64,000 nt of DNA from Desulfogranum marinum (GCF_016918565.1 NZ_JAFFQD010000004.1:1-64000), one strand, 5' to 3'; shown: positions 27,435-36,564, counted from the first letter of the stretch. The notes: generated from the letters alone by a model not told the origin. Numbers and translations: made by a program.

Positions 27435-27896
27435 ATGAAACCGCTGCATATCGTTCTTGTCGAACCAGAAATACCGCCAAACACTGGATCTATAGCCAGA
27501 TTGTGTGGGGCAACCGATGCCGTGCTTGATCTTATCCACCCCTTAGGATTCAGCGTCGATGATAAGCATCTTAAGCGAGCAGGGCTTGATTATTGGGAAT
27601 ATGTGTCTATTAACCATTGGCCTGACTTGAATACATTTCTTGAACAACAAGATGAAAGTGAGCTGTTTTTTCTTACGACCAAGGTACAGCGAAGCTACAC
27701 GCAAGCTGTTTTTTCAGAAGGGGCAAAACTGATTTTCGGGAAGGAAACGAAAGGCGTTCCGGAAGAAATTCTTGCACTGTACCATGACCGTTGTTATACA
27801 ATTCCGATGAGTAATTCCCGGATTCGCAGTCTCAACTTAGCAATGACCGCCGGAATAGTTTTGTACGAAGCAATACGTCAAATTCACCACCAGTAA
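27435..27896 (+). CDS. trmL: tRNA (cytidine/uridine-34-2'-O)-methyltransferase
   Basis: This encodes 153 residues of the SPOUT superfamily. It shows the short TrmL pattern: HIVLVEPEIPPNTGSIARLC at the N terminus, GFSVDDKHLKRAGLDYW, LIFGKETKGVPEEIL, and the C-terminal knot IPMSNSRIRSLNLAMTAGIVLYEA. It methylates the wobble ribose in tRNALeu. The ATG at 27435 sits after GGAAGGGATT; the TTG at 27420 would swallow that ribosome site. It is 71 bases upstream of serC. Confidence 0.94.
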   Translation: MKPLHIVLVEPEIPPNTGSIARLCGATDAVLDLIHPLGFSVDDKHLKRAGLDYWEYVSINHWPDLNTFLEQQDESELFFLTTKVQRSYTQAVFSEGAKLIFGKETKGVPEEILALYHDRCYTIPMSNSRIRSLNLAMTAGIVLYEAIRQIHHQ

Positions 27897-27967
27897 GATT
27901 TACCAGTACTCCAATTGCACTTACTGCACTCTTTCTGTTCGTCATCATTTTTAATAAGGAGAACACT

Positions 27968-29050
27968 ATGCCTGAGAGAATATATAATTTCAGCCCAGGG
28001 CCGGCTACCCTGCCCTATTCCGTACTGCAGGAAGCAGCTACTGATATTGTCAATTACAATGACAAGGGGATTGGCCTTATCGAATTGAGTCATCGCTCAA
28101 AAGAGTTTATGGCCATTGCTGATGAGACCGACCGTCTGATACGACAACTTTTGGGAGTGCCGGATAATTACAAGGTACTTTTTCTGCAGGGTGGTGCCTC
28201 TTCCCAGTTTTTTATGATTCCCATGAACCTGCTTGGGCCTGGGAAAAAAGCAACGTATCTGAATACAGGCACCTGGTCCAAAAAAGCAATCAAAGAGGCG
28301 AAACTCTTCGGAGATATAGAGGTTGCCTATTCGAGCGAAGACCAATCGTTTAATCGTGTGCCCACAGATGGTGAATACAGTGTGAGCGAGCAGAGTGAGT
28401 ACCTCTACTTTGTCACTAATAACACCATTTACGGTACCCAGTTTCCTCATATGCCGGACAAAGATACTTTGCTGATTGCAGATATGTCATCAGATATTTT
28501 TTCTCGACCTGTTGATGTTTCTAAATTCGGAATTATTTTTGCCGGTGCTCAAAAAAACATGGGACCTGCCGGAGTTACCTTGGTGATTATTCGAGAAGAT
28601 CTGCTGGACCGTGCAGCAGAAACCGTACCGACCATGCTCAAATACAAAACCCATGCAGACAAGGACTCCATGTTTAACACACCTCCTTGTTTTCCTATTT
28701 ACTGTGTTGGCAGGGTTATGAATTGGTTGAAGGAGCTTGGTGGGATTCCGGGTATTGAAAAAATCAACCAGGAAAAGGCTGCTCTGTTATATTCAGCCAT
28801 TGACAGCACGGATTTTTATCGAGGACACGCTGAAAAAGATTCAAGATCTCTGATGAATGTCGCCTTTAATCTGCCAACTCCGGAACTGGAGGCGCAGTTT
28901 ATTGCTGAAGCTGCTGCTGTTGGTCTGGATGGCTTAAAAGGACACCGCTCCATAGGCGGATGCCGGGCATCTATTTACAATGCCTTTCCACGGGAAGGTG
29001 TTGAGAAACTTGTTGATTTTATGGCGGATTTTGCCAAAAATAACGGATAG
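27968..29050 (+). CDS. serC: Phosphoserine aminotransferase
   Basis: This encodes 360 residues of class V PLP aminotransferase. Motifs: YNFSPGPATLP at the start, VLFLQGGASSQFFMIPMNL, TNNTIYGTQF, the PLP-Lys region GAQKNMGPAGVTLVI (Lys in QKN), and GGCRASIYNAFPREGVEKLVDFM at the end. It converts 3-phosphohydroxypyruvate to phosphoserine. An AAGGAG site precedes the ATG. A GC hairpin follows its stop. Confidence 0.97.
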   Translation: MPERIYNFSPGPATLPYSVLQEAATDIVNYNDKGIGLIELSHRSKEFMAIADETDRLIRQLLGVPDNYKVLFLQGGASSQFFMIPMNLLGPGKKATYLNTGTWSKKAIKEAKLFGDIEVAYSSEDQSFNRVPTDGEYSVSEQSEYLYFVTNNTIYGTQFPHMPDKDTLLIADMSSDIFSRPVDVSKFGIIFAGAQKNMGPAGVTLVIIREDLLDRAAETVPTMLKYKTHADKDSMFNTPPCFPIYCVGRVMNWLKELGGIPGIEKINQEKAALLYSAIDSTDFYRGHAEKDSRSLMNVAFNLPTPELEAQFIAEAAAVGLDGLKGHRSIGGCRASIYNAFPREGVEKLVDFMADFAKNNG

Positions 29051-29059
29051 CAAAAAGAA

Positions 29060-29095
29060 AGGCTGTACCCCGGAGAAAAAACCGCGGTACAGCCT
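29060..29095 (+). terminator. Hairpin after serC
   Basis: Ten-base arms AGGCTGTACC / GGTACAGCCT lie just past the serC stop. No strong T run follows, so it may terminate weakly or stabilise the 3' end. Confidence 0.55.
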
Positions 29096-29189
29096 CCTTC
29101 CCCGTTGTTCTCCCACCCTCTGTCAGAGGTCTCTTGGCCTGTTTGTTGAAAAAATCACCAGGTCTCTCTGTTACTAAAGAACGTTTATC

Positions 29190-30059
29190 ATGGATTATCA
29201 GGGCGATATTATACGTCCCCCCAGCGAAGCAAATTCCATTATCCTGCAGGTAACTACGGGGTGCTCTCATAATCACTGCACATTTTGTGGAGCATATCGT
29301 GAGAAAAGCTATGGGGTTAAGCAATGGTCAACTATTCAACATGATCTGGAATTTGCCGCCAGATGGTGTACCCGGCAAAAAACAATGTTTCTTGCTGATG
29401 GTGATGCCCTTGCCTTGCCCCATGAATTGATGGTGCAGCTTCTTACCTCTATTCGGCAAATGCTGCCTTGGGTAAGGCGTGTTGCATCTTATGCTAACTG
29501 TCATAATATAGAGGGAAAAAGCGATCTGCAGCTTTGCCGATATAAAGAGCTGGGTCTGAGTCGCATTTATATGGGGCTGGAAAGCGGTCATGATTCTACA
29601 TTGCGCAAAATCGGTAAAGGCGTTGATGGCGCACAGATGGTAACGGCAGGTAGACGTGTCCGGACTGCCGGGATGTTTCTTTCTGTTACCTGTCTGCTTG
29701 GTATTGCTGGAATTGAGGCTTCCTTGGATCATGCTCAAGCAACGGCAGCAGTTCTTAACCAAATGGAACCAAGCCAGATAGCCGTTCTTACACTGATGAT
29801 ACTGGACAATACGCCGCTGTTTAGAGAGTTGCAGGCTCGCCGTTTTCAACCACTTGATCAGGGGCAATTGTTTCATGAATTGCGAATGATGCTTTCCGCA
29901 ATCGAGCTTAAACGAGCTCAGTTTCAGGCAAATCACGCGTCAAATTATTTTTCCCTCAGTGGTCGTCTGCCTAAAGACAAAGAAGCTATGCTTGCGACTA
30001 TCGATAGCGCCCTCAATGGGACACTTAACCTTAAAGATGAAAGTTTTCGTTTGTTATAA
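29190..30059 (+). CDS. Radical SAM protein of unknown substrate
   Basis: This encodes 289 residues. The cluster motif is CSHNHCTFC, i.e. Cx4Cx2C rather than canonical Cx3Cx2C, preceded by ILQVTTG, a pattern I associate with a subgroup of short uncharacterised radical SAM proteins. The barrel includes FLADGDALAL, RVASYANCHNI and SRIYMGLESGHDSTLRKIGKG (SAM ribose/GxIxG-like region). No SPASM or B12 domain is attached. It is followed 6 bases later by rlmN, so co-transcribed; the link does not by itself reveal a function. Confidence 0.82.
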   Translation: MDYQGDIIRPPSEANSIILQVTTGCSHNHCTFCGAYREKSYGVKQWSTIQHDLEFAARWCTRQKTMFLADGDALALPHELMVQLLTSIRQMLPWVRRVASYANCHNIEGKSDLQLCRYKELGLSRIYMGLESGHDSTLRKIGKGVDGAQMVTAGRRVRTAGMFLSVTCLLGIAGIEASLDHAQATAAVLNQMEPSQIAVLTLMILDNTPLFRELQARRFQPLDQGQLFHELRMMLSAIELKRAQFQANHASNYFSLSGRLPKDKEAMLATIDSALNGTLNLKDESFRLL

Positions 30060-30065
30060 AAAGCC

Positions 30066-31136
30066 ATGTGTGCACATCAAGAAAAAACAGATTTGAAAAA
30101 CCTTACCCAGGAACAACTGGTAAACTTTGTTGAATCACTCGAGCAACCTGCATTTCGTGGGCGCCAACTACTAGCTTGGATTTACAAAGCCGGGATAACA
30201 GAGTTTGAACAGATGACGGATCTGGCGAAAAAATTCCGCAAGGTTCTTGAACACGCTGCTCGCATGAGTAGGTTCGACCAGGCAGTCATTGAAATATCCC
30301 GTGACGGCTCGGTCAAGTTCGGCTTTCGCCTGGAGGATGGCCATGTTATTGAGTCTGTCCTGATTCCGGAAGAAGACCGGAACACACTGTGTGTCTCCAC
30401 TCAGGTGGGGTGTGCCATGGGCTGTACCTTTTGTTTAACCGGGAAAATGGGGTTTTCCAGAAATCTTTCCACTGCCGAAATTGTCAACCAGGTATGTGCT
30501 GTTCGAGACTGGATGGAGCATAATGACAGAGGAAAGTTGTCCAACCTGGTTTTTATGGGTATGGGGGAGCCGCTGGCAAACTTTGATAATTTGCTTGATT
30601 CAATATCGATTTTGACTGAGCAACGTGGACTTGATTTTTCAGAACGTCGGATAACCGTTTCTACCTGTGGGTTGATTCCGCAGATGCTGCAACTTGGCAC
30701 AGCTACTAATGTGAACCTGGCGATATCGCTTCATGCCGTCGATGACACGACCAGGAGTTCGGTCATGCCTGTTAACAAAAAATACCCGATTGCAGACTTG
30801 ATTGAGGCTTGCAGGAAATATCCGCAGAAAAAACGCAAACGAATTATGTTTGAGTACACTTTGGTGCCGGGTGTGAACGATACCGATGCAGATGCCCATA
30901 AGCTTGCAGAATTGCTTGTGGCGATTCCGTGTAAAATAAACTTGTTGGCAATTAACAGTGGAGAAGAAAACAGTGCATTAAAGGTGAGCCGCCAGCGGAT
31001 ACTTCGTTTTCAAGCAATATTGAGGGAGCATGATTTTACGGTTTTTATACGTCAGAGTCGTGGCGATGATATTTCAGCAGCCTGCGGGCAGTTGGCCGGT
31101 AAGGAATGGGATGAAAATCGATCAACCCTCCTTTAG
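30066..31136 (+). CDS. rlmN: 23S rRNA (A2503)/tRNA (A37) methyltransferase
   Basis: This encodes 356 residues. Radical SAM motif CAMGCTFC near residue 118, preceded by CVSTQVG; then VFMGMGEPLANFDN, STCGLIPQM and the C-terminal VFIRQSRGDDISAACGQLAGK with the mechanistic Cys. The enzyme methylates C2 of A2503 in 23S rRNA and A37 in some tRNAs through a methyl-Cys intermediate. It is the second gene after the radical SAM protein. The downstream gene converges 7 bases away. Confidence 0.97.
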   Translation: MCAHQEKTDLKNLTQEQLVNFVESLEQPAFRGRQLLAWIYKAGITEFEQMTDLAKKFRKVLEHAARMSRFDQAVIEISRDGSVKFGFRLEDGHVIESVLIPEEDRNTLCVSTQVGCAMGCTFCLTGKMGFSRNLSTAEIVNQVCAVRDWMEHNDRGKLSNLVFMGMGEPLANFDNLLDSISILTEQRGLDFSERRITVSTCGLIPQMLQLGTATNVNLAISLHAVDDTTRSSVMPVNKKYPIADLIEACRKYPQKKRKRIMFEYTLVPGVNDTDADAHKLAELLVAIPCKINLLAINSGEENSALKVSRQRILRFQAILREHDFTVFIRQSRGDDISAACGQLAGKEWDENRSTLL

Positions 31137-31143
31137 GCTGTTG

Positions 31144-32151
31144 CTATAGCTCAATAGCAATGTTGCGAGATTCGAGCACGCTCTTGTTACGCATGGTGGA
31201 TATTTTTGCTTTAAAATTCCCTTCTGCATGGTAAGCACGGACAAGAGCCCATGCGCATACAATAATTGCCCGCACTATTTTCTCCTTTGGTGCGTCAGAT
31301 GAAAATTTTACAGTACCTCTGCTATACTCAAAATATCCCATAAAAGGGTCAAGGTAGGGATAGGTGTCGAGTTGGGATTGAATGTACTCATTAAGGAGCT
31401 TCACAGGGTTTTTTTCACCCTTCTCCTGCATGGTCTGGATGAAAAAAAAGAGCAATTCCTCCAATGCAGGTCGTAATTCCGAAGAGACCGGATTAACTAC
31501 CCTTGGCTCTGCTTTTTTGACCGTTGACCTGGCAGGGGTTTGTTTTGCCTCTACTGAGGTGTTTTCCTTAATGTATGAGCCAAAAGTAAAGCTTCCCTCT
31601 CCTGCCTGTACCCTGCTTAACAGAATATTATAATTTTCATCGGATTTGCTCATCCCGCCTTTGGCCCAGGAATAGGAACCGCCTATTCTTGCACCTTCAT
31701 GGAAAAAAAGCAGACCACTGTCTGGTTTGTTGGTGATTTTTACATCTATAAATCCGGAAAAGTTTTTTTGGCGAAGTCGAAATATGAGATCCGGCAGAGG
31801 GATTTCTGATGATTTCAGTGCTGATTTAGCCCTTTGAAAAGGCTGCATATGCCCCCAGAAGAAGATAGCATTGGGGTCAAGGTAATAGATGTTAACAATG
31901 AAACTGCTTTGCAGAAAAATTTCACTGATGACAGCAAGGTCTGAAAATGACTGCGCTTTTTTTTTGTTTTCTTGTAAAAGACAACGAATTATTTCGCTTT
32001 CATCAAAATAGATCAGAATTTCCCGAGAGACCGCTTTCCCATGAATACAACCAGAGCCGATTTCACCTTGGAGGTGTTCGGCCAGCTTTTCCAGATTAAG
32101 GTAATAACTGTTTAACCCTTTAAGAAAAGGTTTTTCTTTGGGAAGTAACAT
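31144..32151 (-). CDS. Hypothetical protein, DUF4388-like central region
   Basis: This encodes 335 residues that I cannot place confidently. The middle, roughly residues 125-200 (LIFRLRQKNFSGFIDVKI, then SGLLFFHEGARIGGSYSW), resembles the DUF4388/PATAN pattern in which a small beta-rich domain carries an effector-like FHxGxxV segment; such domains occur in bacterial signalling proteins. A poorly conserved linker with TPARSTVKKAEP separates it from an alpha-helical C terminus. No membrane helix or signal peptide. It is alone on the minus strand, convergent with rlmN. Confidence 0.6.
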   Translation of the reverse strand: MLLPKEKPFLKGLNSYYLNLEKLAEHLQGEIGSGCIHGKAVSREILIYFDESEIIRCLLQENKKKAQSFSDLAVISEIFLQSSFIVNIYYLDPNAIFFWGHMQPFQRAKSALKSSEIPLPDLIFRLRQKNFSGFIDVKITNKPDSGLLFFHEGARIGGSYSWAKGGMSKSDENYNILLSRVQAGEGSFTFGSYIKENTSVEAKQTPARSTVKKAEPRVVNPVSSELRPALEELLFFFIQTMQEKGEKNPVKLLNEYIQSQLDTYPYLDPFMGYFEYSRGTVKFSSDAPKEKIVRAIIVCAWALVRAYHAEGNFKAKISTMRNKSVLESRNIAIEL

Positions 32152-32514
32152 GTTTTACATCAAGCCGTATTGTAGTAGAGGACCTGGCAAACATGAAAGA
32201 TTCATTAGTTGTAGAAGTCCACAAAAGGATTATCTGCCATTGAGTAAGGATTTTAGTCAGGTGAAGGCCGTCAAGCTTACCTACACTCATTAATAAATCT
32301 TTTTTGAAAAATAAATTCAAGCTATGTCGTTAAAAAATAACAGATTATATCTCGTGGCCGCTTGTTGCTAGGAATATTTGTTTTTTTAGAGATGTATCTT
32401 TATTTTGGGTACGAGAGTATGCATCCTTGTGAATAAGGTAGAGCTATGTTTCAGGTTATCTCACATTACTTGCGGCTTATCCTGTAGCTGGTAAAAATAT
32501 TTGAGTCTGTTTGT
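32152..32514. other. Intergenic region, nothing recognised
   Basis: AT-rich sequence between two minus-strand genes; the promoter of the DUF4388-like gene is presumably here. The ORF at 32120-32320 overlaps the start of that gene and lacks support. Confidence 0.4.
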
Positions 32515-32691
32515 TTATGCGTCTTTGGAAAGCGCTTCCACCGAAGGGCGCTCTGTATTGTTTTTTGTTGGTAATTTTGCGACAACAATTATATGGCCGC
32601 ATTCATAACAGGCGAATCTTGCACGATCACTTTTCATTTTAGATTCGTCTATATTGTATTTTTTTGAACATTCTTCGCAAATCGCAAGCAT
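32515..32691 (-). CDS. Small zinc-ribbon protein (MJ0042-type)
   Basis: This encodes 58 residues from the ATG at 32691. The N terminus MLAICEECSKKYNIDESKMK and CYECGH form a CxxC...CxxC zinc ribbon of the MJ0042/zinc_ribbon family, the usual N-terminal module of larger Desulfobacterota and myxobacterial proteins; here it stands alone with a short polar tail. The longer ORF start at 32769 would add 26 unconserved residues that overlap the hairpin region, so the 32691 start is preferred. Function unknown. Confidence 0.65.
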   Translation of the reverse strand: MLAICEECSKKYNIDESKMKSDRARFACYECGHIIVVAKLPTKNNTERPSVEALSKDA

Positions 32692-32769
32692 TGTCTGTCG
32701 CTCCGCATGTAAAAAAAAGTTGAAGCACCTTAGAGAGTGTTTTCTTCGTTCTAAATAATAGTCGCACAA

Positions 32770-32807
32770 ACCAACCTGCTTTGTATTAGCATGTAAAGCA
32801 GGTTGGT
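32770..32807 (-). terminator. Strong hairpin after the kor operon
   Basis: Perfect 13-bp arms ACCAACCTGCTTT / AAAGCAGGTTGGT with a 12-base loop lie downstream of the flavoprotein gene. The T tail on the minus strand is short (TTTG), so termination strength is uncertain. Confidence 0.65.
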
Positions 32808-32850
32808 CTTCGTTTATGCGTTTAAAAAAGCATCGTGCAATCCCGCGGCA

Positions 32851-33426
32851 TCATCCTCTTAGTTTCTTAAGCGCCCACGCCATGTTTATTCCCAGATCGC
32901 GCATGGTGTTGATACCTTCGGTGTCGTCTGAAACCTCACCTTTTTCTCTGCCAACGCCTATATTCCAGTAAGAAGAACCCACAATAATCATTTGACTGAT
33001 GGTGAAAAAGTGATTCATCGTATCAAAGGCATGGATGGCTCCACCACGTCTCTGGGTCACTACGGCTGCACCGATTTTCCGTTTGAACAAATCACCGTTT
33101 GCTCTGGCCGTCATGCCGGTTCTATCGATCAACGCCTTCATTTCTGTACTGATATCAGCAAAATAGGTTGGAGAACCAAGGATGATACCATCAGCTTCAT
33201 CCATTTTTTGAATACACGAGTTGATGCAGTCGATATCGACGATACATTTTTTATTCTTTAGCTTAAAACATTGATAACAGGCAATACAGCCGTGCGGATG
33301 CTCACCGGAAAGCTGAATTAATTCTGTTTGAATACCTTCTTTTTCCAGTTCTTCAAAAATGGTATTGATCATCACAGCAGTATTACCGTTTTTCCGAGCA
33401 CTGCCATTAAAAGCCACGACTTTCAT
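32851..33426 (-). CDS. NAD(P)H-dependent FMN reductase / iron-sulfur flavoprotein family
   Basis: This encodes 191 residues of flavodoxin-like fold: VVAFNGSARKNGNTAVMI FMN-phosphate loop, the cysteine-rich HPHGCIACYQCFKLKNKKC stretch, and GSPTYFADISTEMKALIDR. The cysteines match the compact CxxCxxC pattern seen in iron-sulfur flavoproteins of anaerobes. The start at 33426 is two bases past the korC stop, with GAGGT inside the korC end as ribosome site; the longer ORF start is not needed. It is the last gene of the kor operon, so an electron-transfer role beside Kor is plausible. Confidence 0.85.
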   Translation of the reverse strand: MKVVAFNGSARKNGNTAVMINTIFEELEKEGIQTELIQLSGEHPHGCIACYQCFKLKNKKCIVDIDCINSCIQKMDEADGIILGSPTYFADISTEMKALIDRTGMTARANGDLFKRKIGAAVVTQRRGGAIHAFDTMNHFFTISQMIIVGSSYWNIGVGREKGEVSDDTEGINTMRDLGINMAWALKKLRG

Positions 33427-33427
33427 A

Positions 33428-34030
33428 TTATACCTCATCATCGTCGGTGATTATAGAACGAGGGAGCCCCAGAACGTCAATTTTTTCTGCTTCCTCAATG
33501 CCACGTTGCAATGCTTTTGAGTTGAGCTTTTCAGTCCCTTTCGGCACCCTTTGCAGCAACGCCTTCTCAAGGTTTTCCAGGTTTACTTTTTGGCATAGTC
33601 TGCCGACAGCCCCCAAGGCGACCATATTGGCCACCACTTCTTTGCCGAGTTCATTTTTGGCAATGTCGGTAAATGGAATCCCTATTATTCTGCTGGTAGG
33701 GTACTGTTCAACGAGGGTTGAGTCAACTAGAAGCAAGCCATCGGCATTGAGATCGTAAAAGTATGCATCGCATGCTGCCTGATTCATGGCTAACAGGAAA
33801 TCAAGATTTAACGATTTCGGGTAATCAATAGGTGTCTCACTGATAACCACTTCAGCCTTTGATTTACCTCCCCGCGCTTCCGGTCCGTAACTTTGAGTCT
33901 GGCATACGTATTTGCCATCATAAACGCCAACCGCTTCGGAGAAGACCACCGCAGCAGTAATAAGTCCCTGGCCGCCGGAACCGCTGAAACGCAGCTCATA
34001 TCTATCGGTTATAGTTTTGAGTGCATTCAT
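33428..34030 (-). CDS. korC: 2-oxoacid:ferredoxin oxidoreductase, gamma subunit
   Basis: This encodes 200 residues of the POR/KOR gamma family: RFSGSGGQGLITAAVVFSEAV at the N terminus, QSYGPEARGGKSKAEVVIS, and the LDFLLAMNQAACDAYF block. It completes the catalytic core with alpha and beta. The start overlaps the korB stop by 4 bases. The four-gene set korD-A-B-C and the subunit sizes fit 2-oxoglutarate-type enzymes, which feed oxidative or reductive TCA reactions using ferredoxin. Confidence 0.94.
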   Translation of the reverse strand: MNALKTITDRYELRFSGSGGQGLITAAVVFSEAVGVYDGKYVCQTQSYGPEARGGKSKAEVVISETPIDYPKSLNLDFLLAMNQAACDAYFYDLNADGLLLVDSTLVEQYPTSRIIGIPFTDIAKNELGKEVVANMVALGAVGRLCQKVNLENLEKALLQRVPKGTEKLNSKALQRGIEEAEKIDVLGLPRSIITDDDEV

Positions 34031-34869
34031 ATCTTACCCTTTGTTTTGCTGGCCCGCTCACGGACTTTCTTATACTCTTCGGTTGAAATCGGCATTTCTC
34101 TGTCTGTAAGAACCCCAATAGTGGTCTTTCCTTCCAGTTCTTCGGGTGAAAGTTTTTCAGCCTTGCTGACCGTAATTGAATTTTCCTTGAAACTGGTGAG
34201 CATGTCAACGGCCCCACCGAGTTTATTGCGCCGTCCATATTGAACATGGCAGTTGGAGATAACTTCAACAACAGCGAAGCCTCTTTTCCGCATGGCTTGC
34301 TCGATGAGTCGGTCCATTAGCTCACCGTGATAAACCGTTGCTCTGGCAACAAATGAGGCGCCGGCGGTTACAGCAAGCTCAGCAATGGAAAAATCGTGCT
34401 CAATATGACCATAGACAGAGGTTGTCGAGGTAGACCCAAAAGGTGTTGTCGGCGAATATTGACCACCGGTCATACCATAAATGGAATTATTAATAATTAT
34501 GGCGGTAAGATTAAGGTTGCGGCGGGCTGCATGGATAAAGTGATTGCCGCCAATGGCTGTAGCATCACCGTCACCCATAATAGCAACTACGTTCAAATCA
34601 GGTTTTGCCAGTTTTACCCCGGTGGCAAAGGTCAGTGCTCTACCGTGAGTGGTATGCAGCGTATTAAAATCCAGGTAGGTAGGCATGCGTCCGGAACAGC
34701 CAATACCAGAGGCGAGAACAACATCATCTTTGCTAATCTCCATTCTGTAGATGGCTCTAAGTAATGCGGCCATGACAATACCATTGCCGCAACCAGGACA
34801 CCATACATGGGGAAATTTTTTATTGTGGCGTAGATACTCGTGTCGTATCTTTTGTGCAGTAACTGCCAT
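34027..34869 (-). CDS. korB: 2-oxoacid:ferredoxin oxidoreductase, beta subunit
   Basis: This encodes 280 residues. TPP-binding residues are visible: HVWCPGCGNGIV, ASGIGCSGRMPTYLDFNTLHTTHGRAL, and GDGDATAIGGNHFIHAARRN ending in INNSIYGMTGGQYSPTTP. It binds thiamine diphosphate and one [4Fe-4S] cluster (Cys in WCPGCG and GCSG). It sits 12 bases after korA. Standard length for the 2-oxoglutarate:ferredoxin oxidoreductase beta chain. Confidence 0.95.
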   Translation of the reverse strand: MAVTAQKIRHEYLRHNKKFPHVWCPGCGNGIVMAALLRAIYRMEISKDDVVLASGIGCSGRMPTYLDFNTLHTTHGRALTFATGVKLAKPDLNVVAIMGDGDATAIGGNHFIHAARRNLNLTAIIINNSIYGMTGGQYSPTTPFGSTSTTSVYGHIEHDFSIAELAVTAGASFVARATVYHGELMDRLIEQAMRKRGFAVVEVISNCHVQYGRRNKLGGAVDMLTSFKENSITVSKAEKLSPEELEGKTTIGVLTDREMPISTEEYKKVRERASKTKGKI

Positions 34870-34881
34870 AATAAGGTCTCC

Positions 34882-36021
34882 TTAAAGCTTGATCAGCTGT
34901 GCGTAAATTTCATTGGGAGTGATGAACTGGCCATCGATCCGGTTATGTTTGGCAACAACACATTTATTTTGATTTACGCGTTGCACCTCACGGCTGATTT
35001 GTCCCATGTTCATCTCCGGTACCAAGACGGCTCGGCACTGTTCCAGCAGTGGGCTAACGTGACTTCGTGGGAACGGGAAAAGGGTGATAAGCTGCAGCAG
35101 GCCAACTTTTACGCCCTGTTTGCGAGCATCTTCTACGGCTTTAAGTGCTGATCTGGCTACAGAACCATAGGCTATGACTGCAATCTCCGCATCTTCCAGC
35201 ATGAAGCCCTTGGTCATCATTATTTCAGAAAAACCGCGCGTGATTTTCTTGGTAAGCCTATTTTGAAATTGTTGGACTTCGTTGGGCTTTTGGGTCGGAA
35301 AACCATACTCATCATGAACAAGTCCGGTCACATGGTGACGGTAACCATCACCAAAAGCAGCCATATGGGGAACCCCCCTGTTATCACCTTCGTAAGGTTT
35401 GTACCAGTCGGGCGGAACGCTTGGTCGGATACGATCTACAACCCTGATACTCTTCTGGTCAGGCAGTTGGACACACTCCCTTGTGTGGGCAACTACTTCG
35501 TCTGAAAGCAGCACTACCGGTACCCGATATTGTTCAGAAAGATTAAAAGCCTTGATGGTAATGGAAAAGGAGTCGCTCACGGAAGAAACAGCCATTACAA
35601 TGATAGGGTGATCTCCATGGGTGCCCCACCTTGCCATCTGTACATCTCCCTGGGAAGGACAGGTTGGCAGCCCAGTTGATGGACCACCACGCATAACGTT
35701 AACAACCACGCAGGGAACTTCGGCAATGCAGGCATAGCCAAGATTTTCCTGCATAAGAGAAAAACCGGGACCCGAGGTGGCTGTCATGGTTTTTTCTCCT
35801 GCAAGCGAGGCACCTATGATTGCTCCCATGCTGGCGATTTCATCCTCCATCTGCACAAATGTACCCCCAACCTGGGGCAGCATGGTTGCAAGCATTTCAG
35901 AAATTTCAGTCGCCGGAGTAATAGGATAGCCGGCAAAAAAACGACAGCCGGCAGCAAGCGCACCGTAGGCAATAGCCTCGTTACCCTGGAGCAGAAGCCG
36001 TTTATTTTCTTGGTTAAACAT
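34882..36021 (-). CDS. korA: 2-oxoacid:ferredoxin oxidoreductase, alpha subunit
   Basis: This encodes 379 residues from the ATG at 36021 with a GGAGGAAAG ribosome site. Blocks: LLLQGNEAIAYGALAAGCRFFAGYPITPATEI, FVQMEDEIASMGAIIGASLAG, MTATSGPGFSLMQE, and the middle VVNVMRGGPSTGLPTCPSQGD. These are the alpha-chain substrate and TPP interface signatures. The start lies within the last 8 bases of the ferredoxin gene, a coupled junction. The alternative start at 36066 would overlap korD much more. Confidence 0.95.
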   Translation of the reverse strand: MFNQENKRLLLQGNEAIAYGALAAGCRFFAGYPITPATEISEMLATMLPQVGGTFVQMEDEIASMGAIIGASLAGEKTMTATSGPGFSLMQENLGYACIAEVPCVVVNVMRGGPSTGLPTCPSQGDVQMARWGTHGDHPIIVMAVSSVSDSFSITIKAFNLSEQYRVPVVLLSDEVVAHTRECVQLPDQKSIRVVDRIRPSVPPDWYKPYEGDNRGVPHMAAFGDGYRHHVTGLVHDEYGFPTQKPNEVQQFQNRLTKKITRGFSEIMMTKGFMLEDAEIAVIAYGSVARSALKAVEDARKQGVKVGLLQLITLFPFPRSHVSPLLEQCRAVLVPEMNMGQISREVQRVNQNKCVVAKHNRIDGQFITPNEIYAQLIKL

Positions 36022-36304
36022 CGTCTTTCCTCCTTTTGGGGCGTCGATCAGAGACTGTGATGGCAAAGTCAGGACAATGTATCTCGCAGAAGCGGCAACC
36101 TATGCACTTGTCAGGCTCTTCAATCATCGGTTTACCCGATTTGTCTGGAGTAATAATTTTTTTTGGACAAAACGCAATACAGATGCCACATGCCTTACAC
36201 CAGTCATGGTAAAAAGCAATGTCATACAATTTCTTTTTTTTAGGCGGTTCTTTTTTTGCGCTTGTATTCTCTGTAACGTTTTGTTTTTCTACTTTTTCTT
36301 TCAT
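36014..36304 (-). CDS. korD: 2-oxoacid:ferredoxin oxidoreductase, delta (2[4Fe-4S]) subunit
   Basis: This encodes 96 residues from the ATG at 36304. After a lysine-rich N terminus come two ferredoxin motifs, CKACGICIAFCPKK and CIGCRFCEIHCPD, each CxxCxxCxxxCP. It carries electrons between the catalytic core and external ferredoxin. It is the first gene of korDABC-flavoprotein and overlaps korA by 8 bases. Confidence 0.93.
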   Translation of the reverse strand: MKEKVEKQNVTENTSAKKEPPKKKKLYDIAFYHDWCKACGICIAFCPKKIITPDKSGKPMIEEPDKCIGCRFCEIHCPDFAITVSDRRPKRRKDDV

Positions 36305-36475
36305 GTTATTCAGTTGAAAGTAAATGAGGAAAGAATGAATAGTAAAAGTGATAAGCACTTAAGCAAGGCATCACTTGGTTCTCCCCCCCGCAATACAGGT
36401 TCTGCTTAAAAAAATCAAGAAATTCTCCTCCTTTTTTCACGGGGTTGCAAAAAGTCACAAATATATAAGAATAGC

Positions 36476-36504
36476 TTGTAAACCAACTAAGAATTCTATA
36501 TAAA
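36476..36504 (+). promoter_or_regulatory. Sigma-70-like promoter for the TAXI operon
   Basis: TTGTAA (36476-36481) and TATAAA (36499-36504) are separated by 17 bases, 60 bases upstream of the binding-protein start. No other better match is seen in the gap. Confidence 0.6.
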
Positions 36505-36564
36505 AATAGTTTGTTGCAACATAGTTAGGCGGTATCCACCACGACTAATTCAATGGAGGTATGA

